A DNA stretch of 64,000 nucleotides from NCBI RefSeq assembly GCF_001507595.1, contig NZ_LQBQ01000001.1:558001-622000 (forward strand), read 5' to 3'. The stretch is from Ruegeria marisrubri. Lineage in GTDB: Bacteria; Pseudomonadota; Alphaproteobacteria; Rhodobacterales; Rhodobacteraceae. This document shows, one piece after another, positions 1 through 9,202 of this stretch (the stretch's first letter is position 1; every line of letters starts with the position of its first letter). A program made the translations under genes and the position numbers. The notes beneath the pieces are model-generated. The model was not told the DNA's origin, made no database searches, and saw only the letters and a program-made list of their open reading frames with translations.

Positions 1-1
1 T

Positions 2-1321
2 GAAAACAAAGTATTGGGGGTTGGCGCCAAGCTGCCCCCGGTGCGAGAGCTGGCCTACAGGCTGCAGATCACGCCCGGAACCGTGGCGCGTGCCTATTCG
101 ATTCTGACCAACGAGGGATTGTTACAAGCCGAGGTCGGGCGTGGTACATTCGTGGCGCCTCCCAAACTTCCGGTCCTCGATGATGTCTGGTCGCGGCAGT
201 TGCATCTCAGGGATGACAAATACGGCGCGGATGTCAGCCTGTTCAGCCCAAGGCTGGCGGATGTCGGACAGGTGGCGCTGATCCGGGAGTGTCTGATGAA
301 GGTGGCGCAGGCCGAGCCCGAGATGTTCCTGAACTATCCGACTCGCGACGCCTATCAGCCGGCCCGGCAGGCGGTAGTGGAGTGGTTATCGGATGTTCCC
401 TTGGGGCCGCTGACATCCGAGGATATTGTTCTGACCCACGGGGGGCAGAACGGCATCTGCGTCGTGTTCCAGACGGTGCTGAAAGGCCCCAGGCCCGTCA
501 TTCTGGTCGAGGATCTGTCCTATGCCGGTTTCCGCCGCGCGGCCGAGTTGATGCGCGCCGAGGTGGTGGGCATCAGAATGGACAAATGGGGGATCTGCCC
601 CGAGGCGCTGGATCAAACCTTGCGGCAGACGCAGGCGCAAGCTGTCTGCGTGTCGCCCGAGGTGCAGAATCCGACCGGAAGCCATGCCCCGCTGGAGCGC
701 CGGAAAGAGGTGGTCGAGGTCGCGCGACGGCACGATCTGCAGATCATCGAGGATGACTGCTATCGCATGGGCGATGCGCGGGCGCCCAGCTATCGCGCGC
801 TGGCGCCTGAGCGGGGATGGCACGTGTCGTCGATCTCGAAAACGCTCACGCCGGCGCTGAGGGTCGGGTTCGCCATTGCGCCGCTGGAACGCAGCGCCGA
901 TTTGCGCCGCTCGGCGGAATATGGGTATTTTGGCCTGGCGCAACCTCTTGCCGAGTTGACCCGGTTGCTGCTCAGTGATCCGCGTTCACGCGAAATCGCG
1001 ACGAAGGTCCGCGAGCGTATGGGGGAATATGTGCGTATCGCTGTGAATGCTCTTGGGGGGTTCGATCTGGTCTGGGATCCGCAGGTGCCCTTTGTCTGGC
1101 TGAAACTGCCCTCCGGCTGGCGCTCGGCCGCTTTCAGCAGGGCGGCAGAGCGCGAAGGGATACAGGTTCGCTCGGCGGATGAGTTCGCGCTGCGGGATGG
1201 CCGCGCTCCGAACGCGGTTCGCATCGCCATGAACGGGCACGTGTCGCTGGAGCGGTTCGAAGAGGCCATGCTGCGTCTTCGCAGTTTGCTGGACAACCCG
1301 CCGGAACAGATCAGCGTATAG
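2..1321 (+). CDS. MocR-type GntR/aminotransferase regulator (5' truncated)
   Basis: This is a transcription regulator that fuses an N-terminal GntR winged helix to a class I aminotransferase-like domain that binds PLP. The reading frame is open to the window edge, so the start codon and roughly the first 30 residues lie upstream. The visible HTH contains LPPVRELA and ITPGTVARAY, followed by GRGTF, which closes the wing. The aminotransferase part carries the PLP region LVEDLSYAGFRRAAEL, the NPTGSH motif and the Schiff-base lysine in SSISKTLTP. The effector and target are not visible, because MocR regulators usually control the divergent neighbour, which would be off the window. No terminator is evident before the rplM promoter. 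Confidence 0.85.
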   Translation, partial: ENKVLGVGAKLPPVRELAYRLQITPGTVARAYSILTNEGLLQAEVGRGTFVAPPKLPVLDDVWSRQLHLRDDKYGADVSLFSPRLADVGQVALIRECLMKVAQAEPEMFLNYPTRDAYQPARQAVVEWLSDVPLGPLTSEDIVLTHGGQNGICVVFQTVLKGPRPVILVEDLSYAGFRRAAELMRAEVVGIRMDKWGICPEALDQTLRQTQAQAVCVSPEVQNPTGSHAPLERRKEVVEVARRHDLQIIEDDCYRMGDARAPSYRALAPERGWHVSSISKTLTPALRVGFAIAPLERSADLRRSAEYGYFGLAQPLAELTRLLLSDPRSREIATKVRERMGEYVRIAVNALGGFDLVWDPQVPFVWLKLPSGWRSAAFSRAAEREGIQVRSADEFALRDGRAPNAVRIAMNGHVSLERFEEAMLRLRSLLDNPPEQISV

Positions 1322-1396
1322 GTGAATTGAGTGGGGTAAATAGATACCTATTTTGTAACGCGTTGAAAAAGCGAATGAAATAGTGGAATAGTGCGC

Positions 1397-1425
1397 TTGA
1401 CGTGAACACGCCTTGCCCATAGAAA
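1397..1425 (+). promoter_or_regulatory. Predicted sigma-70 promoter for rplM-rpsI
   Basis: TTGACG (1397-1402) and TAGAAA (1420-1425) are separated by 17 bases, 67 bases upstream of the rplM start. The -35 matches consensus at five of six positions and the -10 at four. This is a visual match only; no transcript start is known. Confidence 0.5.
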
Positions 1426-1441
1426 CCGTCCATCGAATTCG

Positions 1442-1468
1442 GGCCGGTCTTGGTCGAGGCCGGTCTTT
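1442..1468 (+). promoter_or_regulatory. Leader hairpin upstream of rplM
   Basis: The decamer GGCCGGTCTT occurs twice (1442-1451 and 1458-1467). The same stretch folds into a ten-pair stem (1442-1451 with 1456-1465, including G-U pairs) around a GGTC loop, followed by TTT. It lies in the untranslated leader between the predicted promoter and rplM. Ribosomal-protein operons are often autoregulated through such leaders; that role is an inference here. Confidence 0.4.
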
Positions 1469-1492
1469 CACATCAAACAGGATTGTCCTGAC

Positions 1493-1951
1493 ATGAAAAC
1501 CTTCTCTGCAACTCCTGCAGACATCGACAAGAAGTGGATCCTGATCGACGCCGAGGGCGTTGTTCTGGGCCGTCTTGCCTCGATCGTCGCCATGCGTCTG
1601 CGTGGCAAGCACAAGCCGTCGTTCACTCCGAACATGGACATGGGCGACAACGTCATCGTCATCAACGCCGACAAGGTGCAGATGACCGGCAAGAAGCGTG
1701 ACGAGCACTTCTACTGGCACACCGGCCATCCGGGTGGCATCAAGTCGCGCACCAAGCAGCAGATCCTGGAAGGCGCGCACCCTGAGCGCGTGGTCTACCA
1801 GGCCGTCAAGCGCATGCTGCCGGGCAACCGGCTGTCGCGCAAGCAGATGACCAACCTGCGCATCTATGCCGGTGCCGAGCACCCGCACGAAGCCCAGGCC
1901 CCCGAAGTTCTGGATGTCAAATCCATGAACAAGAAAAACACCCGGAGCTAA
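1493..1951 (+). CDS. rplM: 50S ribosomal protein L13
   Basis: L13 is one of the early-assembling proteins of the large ribosomal subunit. The 152-residue product starts [15 protein letters not shown] and contains the family signatures [19 protein letters not shown] and [12 protein letters not shown], with the usual length and a basic C-terminus. It is followed after six bases by rpsI, the standard bacterial rplM-rpsI pair, so the two are surely co-transcribed. A good promoter and a leader hairpin precede it. Confidence 0.98.
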   Translation: MKTFSATPADIDKKWILIDAEGVVLGRLASIVAMRLRGKHKPSFTPNMDMGDNVIVINADKVQMTGKKRDEHFYWHTGHPGGIKSRTKQQILEGAHPERVVYQAVKRMLPGNRLSRKQMTNLRIYAGAEHPHEAQAPEVLDVKSMNKKNTRS

Positions 1952-1957
1952 TGACCG

Positions 1958-2443
1958 ATGGCTGATCAGATCAATACTCTCGAAGAGCTGAGCGCCGTCG
2001 CAGGCGTTGAAACCGTGGCCGAAGAAGCTGTCGTGCGCGAGCCTGTGCGTGACGAGCTGGGCCGTTCCTACGCAACCGGCAAGCGCAAAGACGCCGTGGC
2101 CCGCGTGTGGATCAAGCCGGGCTCCGGCAAGGTCACCGTGAACGGCAAGGATCAGGACGTGTACTTTGCGCGCCCCGTTCTGCAGCTGATCCTGCGCCAG
2201 CCGTTCCAGGTTGCCGGTGTCGAAGGTGAATTCGACGTGGTCGCAACCGTCAAGGGCGGTGGCCTGACCGGTCAGGCCGGTGCGGTCAAGCACGGCATCT
2301 CGAAGGCGCTGCAACTGTACGATCCGTCGCTGCGTCCGGCTCTGAAAGCCGCAGGTTTCCTGACCCGTGACAGCCGCGTCGTGGAACGTAAGAAATACGG
2401 TAAGCGCAAGGCTCGCCGCTCGTTCCAGTTCTCGAAGCGCTAA
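1958..2443 (+). CDS. rpsI: 30S ribosomal protein S9
   Basis: S9 binds the 3' major domain of 16S rRNA, and its C-terminal tail reaches the P site. The product has 161 residues. An acidic N-terminal extension of about 35 residues precedes the conserved core, which starts at [14 protein letters not shown]; such extensions are common in alphaproteobacteria. [19 protein letters not shown] and the C-terminal basic tail ending QFSKR identify the family. It is the last gene of the rplM operon and is followed by an intrinsic terminator. Confidence 0.98.
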   Translation: MADQINTLEELSAVAGVETVAEEAVVREPVRDELGRSYATGKRKDAVARVWIKPGSGKVTVNGKDQDVYFARPVLQLILRQPFQVAGVEGEFDVVATVKGGGLTGQAGAVKHGISKALQLYDPSLRPALKAAGFLTRDSRVVERKKYGKRKARRSFQFSKR

Positions 2444-2471
2444 TCGCCAGAGAGCATTACGCCGAAAAGCG

Positions 2472-2500
2472 AAAGGGCTCGCAAATGCGAGCCCTTTTTT
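2472..2500 (+). terminator. Intrinsic terminator after rpsI, probably bidirectional
   Basis: The stem GGGCTCGC/GCGAGCCC (2475-2482 and 2487-2494) has an AAAT loop and is followed by six T residues on the plus strand. On the minus strand it is followed by a shorter T-rich stretch. It therefore also fits the end of the minus-strand transporter operon that stops at 2534. Confidence 0.85.
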
Positions 2501-2533
2501 GTTGCCACATCGTGGCGCGAAATCCGTAAAGGA

Positions 2534-3694
2534 TTACTCCTCGTAGATTTTCTTCCACGCGCCGTTTTCGACCACGTTGACATAGACCGAATCCGCGCCC
2601 TGGTGATCATCGGGGCCATAGGTCATGTGGTTGCCGACCAGATCATCCTGATAGTCGAGCGATTCCATCGCAGCGATGAAGCTTTCATGGGTCAGGTCGG
2701 GCCCGGCCGCCTCCAGGGCCTTGACCATCATCTCGGCGGCCGCATAGCCCAGCATCGCAAAGCCCACCGGATCTTCGCCTGTTGCCGCCTTGTATTCCTC
2801 GATGAAGGCCTTGGGGGCAGGCTCGTCCGCGCGGGCCCACAGATCCTGCCAAGAGGCTGCGGCATAGAAGCCCTCGGTCACGCCGCCCGGAACCTGAGCA
2901 ACCACGGTCAGGAAGCTGGCTGACGTGCCCAGGAACTTCATGTCGTTCAGGCCCATCTTTTTGGCGGTGCCGACGATGGTGATGGCCTGACGCACACCAA
3001 GCGCGATCGAGACGATGTCACAGCCTTCTTCCTTGAGCTTGCTGAGCGAGCCCACGAAATCGGTTTCATCCGGCTTGTGCGTCGTCTCGGCGGCAAAGGT
3101 GATGCCAGCTTCTTCGGCGCCTGCCTTGGTGCCCTCGAGGATCTCCTTGCCGAAATCGGTGGGCAGATACATCGAGCAGACCTTGTCGGCGCCAAACTCC
3201 TGCGCCAGATACTTCACCCCGACCCGGCTCTGGTCATAATAGCTGGAGAACGAGGTGAACTTGTTCTTCATCGGCTCCTGCAGCATCTGCCGCGCGGCCG
3301 ACAGCGGTGCTACGTTCGGGATGCCCTTCGGATCGAGCAGCTTGAAACCCGCCAGGTTCATCGGCGTGCCGAGGCTCTGCAGCATTGCGAAGGCCTGATC
3401 GCGGTTCAGCAGCTTGTTGTAGCCCTGCATCGCGCGCGGCATCTGATAGCCGTGGTCCTCGACCACATAGCGGATCTTGCGACCATGCACGCCGCCGGCC
3501 GCGTTCACGCGATCGAAGACCACGTTCGCGCCCTTGGTCGCGGGCACGCCCACGGCGGCGAAGATGCCTGACAGATCGTTGACCGAACCGATCACGATCT
3601 CATCATCGGTGACGCCTTGGGTCTCCGCGCTGGCCAGCGTCGCCGCCGCTGTCAGAGCGGTGGCCGCAGCAAGGCTTGTTAGCATTTTCTTCAT
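2534..3694 (-). CDS. ABC transporter periplasmic substrate-binding protein (LivJ type)
   Basis: This is a type I periplasmic binding protein of the leucine/amide family. It has 386 residues, with a signal peptide MKKMLTSLAAATALTAAATLASA and a probable cleavage after ASA. The mature part begins with DDEIVIGSVNDLSGIFAAVG, typical of LivJ-like receptors. A strong Shine-Dalgarno (GGGAGGAG) precedes the ATG. It is the last gene of the minus-strand operon carrying livHMGF and an acyl-CoA ligase. The ligase suggests that the ligand is a carboxylic acid rather than a branched-chain amino acid, but this cannot be decided from sequence. Confidence 0.9.
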   Translation of the reverse strand: MKKMLTSLAAATALTAAATLASAETQGVTDDEIVIGSVNDLSGIFAAVGVPATKGANVVFDRVNAAGGVHGRKIRYVVEDHGYQMPRAMQGYNKLLNRDQAFAMLQSLGTPMNLAGFKLLDPKGIPNVAPLSAARQMLQEPMKNKFTSFSSYYDQSRVGVKYLAQEFGADKVCSMYLPTDFGKEILEGTKAGAEEAGITFAAETTHKPDETDFVGSLSKLKEEGCDIVSIALGVRQAITIVGTAKKMGLNDMKFLGTSASFLTVVAQVPGGVTEGFYAAASWQDLWARADEPAPKAFIEEYKAATGEDPVGFAMLGYAAAEMMVKALEAAGPDLTHESFIAAMESLDYQDDLVGNHMTYGPDDHQGADSVYVNVVENGAWKKIYEE

Positions 3695-3724
3695 GTTTCT
3701 CCTCCCTTTGGGTAATCCCGGTTT

Positions 3725-5611
3725 CTATTTGTACATATCTTCGATGAGATGTGCGTGTTTCTTTTCAACAAAACTCCGTTTCAGTTTCATCGTGGCCGTC
3801 AATTCCTCGTCCTCGGCGGTCAGAAGCACGTCGATCAGGCGGAAATCCTTGATCTGCTCGACCCGCGCGAATTCCTTGTTCACGGCCTTCACTTCCTCGG
3901 CGATCAGGTCCTTCACCTCTTGCGCGGCGCAGAGCGAGGCGAAGTTCGAGAAGGGCACCTTGCGGTCCTGAGCGTATTTCTCGACGTTTTCCTGATCAAT
4001 CATGATCAGAGCCGTCAGATACTTGCGCTTGTCGCCGATGATCACCGCGTCCGAGATATAGTGGCTGAACTTCAGCCGGCTTTCGATCTCGGCCGGGGTG
4101 ATGTTCTTGCCGCCCGCGGTGATGATGATGTCCTTGAGGCGGCCAGTGATGGTGACATAGCCTTCTTCGTCCATGCGGCCGATATCGCCCGTACGCAGCC
4201 AGCCATCGTCGGTAAATGTTTCGGCGGTCTTCTCGTTGTTGCGCCAGTAGCCCTGAAAGATGTTCAGGCCGTGGACCTGGATTTCTCCGTTGTCTGCAAT
4301 GCGGACGTCGATGCCGGGAACTGCCTTGCCGATCGTGCCGATCTTGTTTTCCTCAAGAGTGTTGATCGTGGCGATCCCGGCGGTCTCGGTCATGCCATAG
4401 CCCTCGACCAGCGGCACGCCGATGGCCCAGTACCATTTCAGCAGTTCCGGCGAGATCGGCGCTGCGCCGGTGCCACCGCGCCGCATCCTGTCCATGCCCA
4501 ACATGCGCCGCAGGTTGCGTAGAACCAGACGATCCCAGAGCCAGAAACTGGCGGCCACTCCGGCGGGAACCGGTTTGTTGTCAATAAGGTATTCGGCCCG
4601 CTTCATCCCCGCCTTCAGTGCCATGCCAAAGGCGGCGCGGCCCGAGGGCGTGGCCTCCTGCGCCATGATCAGAACCTGCGAGTAGATTTTCTCCCAGACC
4701 CTCGGCACGGCCGTAAAGGTGTCGGGTGAGACTTCCTGCAGGTTTGCGAAAACCGTCTCGGGGCTTTCGGCAAAGTTCACCGTGCATTTCGACGCCAGCG
4801 GGAAATAGATCGACACGTCCCGTTCAAGGATGTGGCAGAGCGGCAGAAAGCAGAGCTGCTCGTCGGTCGGTTTCGTCGGCAGGCGATGCGCCCCGGCCTC
4901 GATCGCGGCCATGATGTTTTCATGGCTCAGCATCGCGCCTTTTGGCATGCCAGTCGTGCCCGAGGTGTAGATCAGCAGCGCGGTGTCCTGCGGGCTGGCC
5001 TTGGCGATCTCCGCTTCGAAGGCGTCCGGCTCTTCCTTTTCAGCCTGCCTGCCGATCTCGTAGAGGTCGTCGATCATCAGGCAGCGGTGGTGTTCGAGAT
5101 CATGCAGCCCTTCGTCCTCGAGGATGATGACGTTCAGCAGGCCGGGCACTTCGCCTTCGACCTGAAGATACTTGTCCAGCTGTTCCTCGTCCTCGACGAT
5201 CAGAAACCGGCTGTCGCTGTCATTGATGAGATAGGCGAGCTGGCTGGCCGAGTCGGTGGTGTAGACGCCCGAGGCGATGCCGCCCACGCATTGGATACCC
5301 ATGTCGAAATAGGCCCATTCCTTGCGGTCCTCGCTGAGGATCGAGACGACCTCGCCGCGCTGCAGCCCGAGCTTGCGCAGGGCAAGGCCGATCCATTTGG
5401 CATGTTGCCAGTAGTCCGCCCAGGAATAGGATTTCCAGATCCCGAAATCCTTTTCCCGGTGCGCGGTTCGGTCCCCAAGCTCGGCGCAGCGTTTCTGGAA
5501 CAGGCTGACGATGGTCGTGGTGCCATCGACCAGAACGGGGCGCTGGCCAGGCGTGGCGTTGAACGAAACGCCGTTGATTACGGTCTGGGCGGGCAGGGTG
5601 CTTGCATCCAT
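3725..5611 (-). CDS. AMP-dependent acyl-CoA ligase (long-chain type)
   Basis: This is an ANL-superfamily enzyme that adenylates a carboxylic acid and transfers it to CoA. The AMP-binding P-loop is LIYTSGTTGMPKGAMLSH, and later motifs include EGYGMTETAG, DDGWLRTGDIG and GRLKDIIITAGGKNITP. At 628 residues it fits the bacterial long-chain acyl-CoA synthetase group. I chose the ATG at 5611 rather than 5626 because GGAGGTGAG lies just upstream of 5611, inside the longer frame. livF ends five bases upstream, so translation is probably coupled. Its place between livF and the binding-protein gene suggests that it activates the imported substrate. Confidence 0.9.
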   Translation of the reverse strand: MDASTLPAQTVINGVSFNATPGQRPVLVDGTTTIVSLFQKRCAELGDRTAHREKDFGIWKSYSWADYWQHAKWIGLALRKLGLQRGEVVSILSEDRKEWAYFDMGIQCVGGIASGVYTTDSASQLAYLINDSDSRFLIVEDEEQLDKYLQVEGEVPGLLNVIILEDEGLHDLEHHRCLMIDDLYEIGRQAEKEEPDAFEAEIAKASPQDTALLIYTSGTTGMPKGAMLSHENIMAAIEAGAHRLPTKPTDEQLCFLPLCHILERDVSIYFPLASKCTVNFAESPETVFANLQEVSPDTFTAVPRVWEKIYSQVLIMAQEATPSGRAAFGMALKAGMKRAEYLIDNKPVPAGVAASFWLWDRLVLRNLRRMLGMDRMRRGGTGAAPISPELLKWYWAIGVPLVEGYGMTETAGIATINTLEENKIGTIGKAVPGIDVRIADNGEIQVHGLNIFQGYWRNNEKTAETFTDDGWLRTGDIGRMDEEGYVTITGRLKDIIITAGGKNITPAEIESRLKFSHYISDAVIIGDKRKYLTALIMIDQENVEKYAQDRKVPFSNFASLCAAQEVKDLIAEEVKAVNKEFARVEQIKDFRLIDVLLTAEDEELTATMKLKRSFVEKKHAHLIEDMYK

Positions 5612-5616
5612 CTTGC

Positions 5617-6390
5617 TCACCTCCATGTCTTCTTGCGTTTCCAGCGGCGGTTCTCGCGCGCGCCTTCCTCTTGAACCCCCAGATAGAAGTTCTGGATGTC
5701 CTCGGATTTCATCAATTCTTCGGCCGTGCCATCCATCACGATCCGGCCGACCTCCATGACATAGCCGTCATGCGCCAGTTCCAGTGCTGCGGCGGCGTTC
5801 TGCTCGACCAGCATCATGGTCATGTTCTGCTCTTCGTTCAGGCGCTTGAGGATGGCAAAGATCTCCTGCACGAGGATCGGCGACAGGCCGAGCGATGGCT
5901 CGTCCAGCAGCATGATCTTGGGGTTCCCCATCAGCCCCCGGCCGATGGCAAGCATCTGCTGCTGCCCGCCCGAGAGCGTTCCGGCCTCCTGGTCGCGGCG
6001 CTCGGCGAGGATCGGGAAATAGTTGAACACAAGATCCCGGTCGCGCTCGATCTGTGCCTTGTCATGAAGGGTATAGGCCCCGAGGCTGAGGTTTTCGTCC
6101 ACCGTCAGCAGGGGAAAGACCTCGCGGCCTTCGGGGACATGCACGATGCCCTTCTGTACCACCTTGTGCGGTTCCCATCCCTGAATCTCTTCGCCATCAA
6201 AAGTAATCGTGCCCTTTTCCGGGTCCATCACGCCCGAGATGGTCTTCATCAGCGTCGTCTTGCCCGCGCCGTTGGCCCCCAGGATCGAGACGATGCGGCC
6301 GGGATGCACGTCCAGAGACACGCCGCGGATGGCCATGATGGGGCCGTAGAAGCTTTCGATGTTGCGGATCTTGAGTATGGGTTCGCTCAT
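5617..6390 (-). CDS. livF: Branched-chain-type ABC transporter ATPase, LivF
   Basis: This is the second ATP-binding subunit of a HAAT-family importer, with 257 residues. Walker A is GANGAGKTT, the signature is LSGGQQQM, Walker B is IMLLDEPS and the H-loop region is MLVEQNA. The start at 6390 (MSEPILKIRNIESFYG) overlaps the livG stop by four bases (ATGA), which supports this start over the much longer open frame. The C-terminus carries a basic tail (NRRWKRKKTWR), slightly longer than usual. Confidence 0.93.
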   Translation of the reverse strand: MSEPILKIRNIESFYGPIMAIRGVSLDVHPGRIVSILGANGAGKTTLMKTISGVMDPEKGTITFDGEEIQGWEPHKVVQKGIVHVPEGREVFPLLTVDENLSLGAYTLHDKAQIERDRDLVFNYFPILAERRDQEAGTLSGGQQQMLAIGRGLMGNPKIMLLDEPSLGLSPILVQEIFAILKRLNEEQNMTMMLVEQNAAAALELAHDGYVMEVGRIVMDGTAEELMKSEDIQNFYLGVQEEGARENRRWKRKKTWR

Positions 6391-7151
6391 GATGCTTTCC
6401 CCAGATATGCTTCGATCACCGCCGGATGCGATTGCACCTCGGCCGGGGTTCCAAGGGCCAGCTTGGCGCCGTCGGCCATTGCCAGAACCCGGTCGGACAC
6501 GCCCGAGACCAGGCCCATGTCGTGTTCGACCATGAGAACGGTGATCCCCATCTGCCGCCGGATGTCGTCGATCCACCAGCGCATGTCGGTGGTTTCCTCG
6601 ACCGACAGCCCCGAGGCGGGTTCGTCCAGCAGCAGCAGTTTCGGGTCGGTCGCCAGCGCGCGGGCCACCTCGACCACCTTGCGAACGCCATAGGGCAGCC
6701 CCGCGATCATCTTGTCGCGATAGGCCTGCAGGTCGAGAAAATCGATGATCTCTTCGACCTTTTCCCGGTTCTCCAGTTCCTGCCGCTTGACCGATGGGGT
6801 AAAGAACAACTCCGAGACCAGGTTGCTTTTCCGGTGCCGATGCCGCCCGACCAGCAGGTTCTGCAAGACGGTTGCGTGTTCGAACAGTTCGATGTTCTGG
6901 AACGTCCGGGCCACGCCATAGGCGGCCACGCCCGACGGCTTGACCTTGAGCAGGTCGTGGCCGTCAAACCGGATCGAGCCTTCGTATGGATCATAAAAGC
7001 GCGATATCAGGTTGAAAACCGTGGATTTTCCCGCTCCGTTGGGGCCGACGATGGCAAAGACCTCGCCTTCTTCGACCGAGAATGACAGCCGGTCCACGGC
7101 CGTCAGGCCGCCGAATTTCAGCGTCACGTTTTCAAGCTCAAGCAGGCTCAT
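6387..7151 (-). CDS. livG: Branched-chain-type ABC transporter ATPase, LivG
   Basis: This is the first ATP-binding subunit of the same importer, with 254 residues. Walker A is GPNGAGKST, followed by the characteristic FNLISRFY. Instead of a canonical LSGGQ the signature region reads LPYGVRKVVEVARAL, which is normal for LivG proteins. Walker B is LLLLDEPASGLS and the H-loop is VLMVEHDM. It overlaps livM by four bases upstream and livF by four bases downstream. Confidence 0.93.
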   Translation of the reverse strand: MSLLELENVTLKFGGLTAVDRLSFSVEEGEVFAIVGPNGAGKSTVFNLISRFYDPYEGSIRFDGHDLLKVKPSGVAAYGVARTFQNIELFEHATVLQNLLVGRHRHRKSNLVSELFFTPSVKRQELENREKVEEIIDFLDLQAYRDKMIAGLPYGVRKVVEVARALATDPKLLLLDEPASGLSVEETTDMRWWIDDIRRQMGITVLMVEHDMGLVSGVSDRVLAMADGAKLALGTPAEVQSHPAVIEAYLGKAS

Positions 7152-8245
7152 CTCAGACGCTCTGTTTTCAGGTAGGATTTCTGCCGCTTGAACATGTCCT
7201 TGCGGTAGAAGGGGAAGAGTTCAAAGAAGGTGCGGATCTTGAGCCAGCGCCCGTAGATACCCATCGGTTCGAACAGGATGAAGGCGATCAGGATCATGCC
7301 GAAGACGCCGAATTCCAGCCCCGGAATGGCAACGGTGTCGCCGCCGAACAGGGCGCCGACATATTCCTTCGAGATGGAAAGGAACTGCGGCAGAAATCCG
7401 ATCACGATGGCGCCGAAGAACGCTCCGTGGATCGAGCCCAGGCCGCCGATCACGATCATCATCAGCAACTGGATCGAGATCACGACGCTGAAGGTTTCGT
7501 TGTTGAACGCCCCGGCATAAAGCCCCATCAGCGCCCCGGCCCAGCCCGTGACGGCGCAGGAGATGCCAAACGAGATCGTCTTGGTCCGGGCGATGTCCAC
7601 ACCCATGGCCTGTGCCGAAACCTCGCTGTCGCGGACAGCGATGAAGCTGCGGCCGAGTGGCGCCCTCAGCAGGTTGATATAGCCCAGCGTGACAAGAACC
7701 GTCACCACCAGCACCAGCCAGTAGAAGTATGTCGGCGTGCCCCAGCGGTCGATCGTCAGGCCAAAGATGTCAACTCCGCTGATGAACTTGCCGGCAACCC
7801 CGCCGGTAATCGGCTCGGCCAGAACGATGATGTCGTCCATCAGGATCGAAAGGGCCAGCGTGAAGATCGCCAGGTAGATGCCGTGCAGTCGCAGGGCAGG
7901 GATGGCGATGGTCGCGCCGATGACACCCGTCAGGATGCCCGCCAGCGGGAAGGCCAGCAGAAACGGAACCCCCGCTTCCAGCAGGATCACGTTGGCATAG
8001 CAGCCAATCGCCAGAAAGGCCGCGTGGCCCAGGCTGGCCTGACCCGTGTGCCCGGTCAAGATCATCAGGCCCAGCCCGGCGATCGCCCAGACCAGCACGT
8101 TGGTCAATTCGCCCAGATAAAACATGTCCAGCCACCAAGGTGCGGCGATCATCACGGCTAGCAGAATCAGGTAGAGGCTCAGCTGATACCCGTCCTTCCA
8201 GGGGCGGATATCCTGCATGTAGTCGGTTTTGAAAATGATTCGCAT
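7148..8245 (-). CDS. livM: Branched-chain-type ABC transporter permease, LivM
   Basis: This is a membrane subunit of the importer, with 365 residues and about nine predicted hydrophobic segments. The LivM signature LTGHTGQASLGHAAFLAIG is visible. The EAA-like cytoplasmic loop is near RDSEVSAQAMGVD. It has a hydrophilic C-terminal tail (FRRKDMF-like) after the last helix. livH ends four bases upstream and livG overlaps its 3' end. Confidence 0.92.
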   Translation of the reverse strand: MRIIFKTDYMQDIRPWKDGYQLSLYLILLAVMIAAPWWLDMFYLGELTNVLVWAIAGLGLMILTGHTGQASLGHAAFLAIGCYANVILLEAGVPFLLAFPLAGILTGVIGATIAIPALRLHGIYLAIFTLALSILMDDIIVLAEPITGGVAGKFISGVDIFGLTIDRWGTPTYFYWLVLVVTVLVTLGYINLLRAPLGRSFIAVRDSEVSAQAMGVDIARTKTISFGISCAVTGWAGALMGLYAGAFNNETFSVVISIQLLMMIVIGGLGSIHGAFFGAIVIGFLPQFLSISKEYVGALFGGDTVAIPGLEFGVFGMILIAFILFEPMGIYGRWLKIRTFFELFPFYRKDMFKRQKSYLKTERLR

Positions 8246-8249
8246 GGGC

Positions 8250-9125
8250 CTAGACCTTCTTGACGCGCACTTGGCTGAACAGCCCGTGCGGGCGGAAAAT
8301 CAGCACCGCAAGCAGCAGGGCGTATGGTGCGACCTGACTGTAGCCGGCCGCGATATAGCGGCTGGCGAAGGGTTCGATCACGCCGACGATCAGGCCGCCG
8401 GCCAACGCGCCCGGCAGGCTGCCAAAACCGCCGATCACCGCGGCCGCAAAGGCCTTGATGCCCATGAGGCCCGTGTTCGGGTCGACCGAGCCCTTGGCGG
8501 CGAACAGTATGCCTGCGACTGCGGCAACGGCTCCGGCCAGCGCCCAGATGAAACCCTGCACGCGCTTGACCGGGATGCCCATGTAGTAGGCCGCCAGCTG
8601 GTTCTGCGAGGCCCCCTGCATGGCAAGCCCCAGCTTGGTCTTGCTGAAGAAGACATAGAGCGCCCAGGTCAACAGCAGGGTGACGACGATGACGGCGACG
8701 TCCTCCATGCCCAGCACCAGCCCGCCAAAGCGAACCTCCTTGCCCGCCAGCGGGTTCTGCAGCGTCTGCGGTTCATGGCCCCAGATCAGGCCGGCCACGA
8801 ACCGGATCACGAATCCCAGAGCGATGGTCAGGATCACCACCGATGTCTGGCTTTCGCCGAACATGCGCCGGATGATCAGCCGGTCGAGCAAATAGCCCAA
8901 CCCGGCCATCAGCCCCAGCGAGATCGGCAGGGCCAGCCAGAAAGGCAGGCCCATGTATTCGGTGTTGGTCAACCCGATGGTCACGAAAGCACCGAGCATC
9001 ATGAAATCGCCCTGGGCGAAGTTCACGGCCTCGGTCGCCTTGTAGATCAGAACGAAGCCAAGCGCGATCAGGCCGTAGACACAGCCATTCGCCAGCCCGC
9101 TGATCAGCAGCTGTATGTTATCCAA
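8250..9125 (-). CDS. livH: Branched-chain-type ABC transporter permease, LivH (TTG start)
   Basis: This is the other membrane subunit, with 291 residues. It begins (M)DNIQLLISGLANGCVYGLIALG, the conserved LivH N-terminus. The frame is open further upstream, but GGGAGG sits five bases before the TTG at 9125 and homology begins there, so I take TTG as the start. AVNFAQGDFMMLGAF and AVIGGFGSLPGALAGG are family signatures. The gene lies 77 bases downstream of the oxidoreductase gene in the same orientation. Confidence 0.9.
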   Translation of the reverse strand: MDNIQLLISGLANGCVYGLIALGFVLIYKATEAVNFAQGDFMMLGAFVTIGLTNTEYMGLPFWLALPISLGLMAGLGYLLDRLIIRRMFGESQTSVVILTIALGFVIRFVAGLIWGHEPQTLQNPLAGKEVRFGGLVLGMEDVAVIVVTLLLTWALYVFFSKTKLGLAMQGASQNQLAAYYMGIPVKRVQGFIWALAGAVAAVAGILFAAKGSVDPNTGLMGIKAFAAAVIGGFGSLPGALAGGLIVGVIEPFASRYIAAGYSQVAPYALLLAVLIFRPHGLFSQVRVKKV

Positions 9126-9202
9126 ATTTTCCTCCCTGCGCCGGTATGCCCGGCGTCCTTTTTCATGACGGGCGCTCCTCACTTCGCCCGGGCATGTCTC
9201 TA

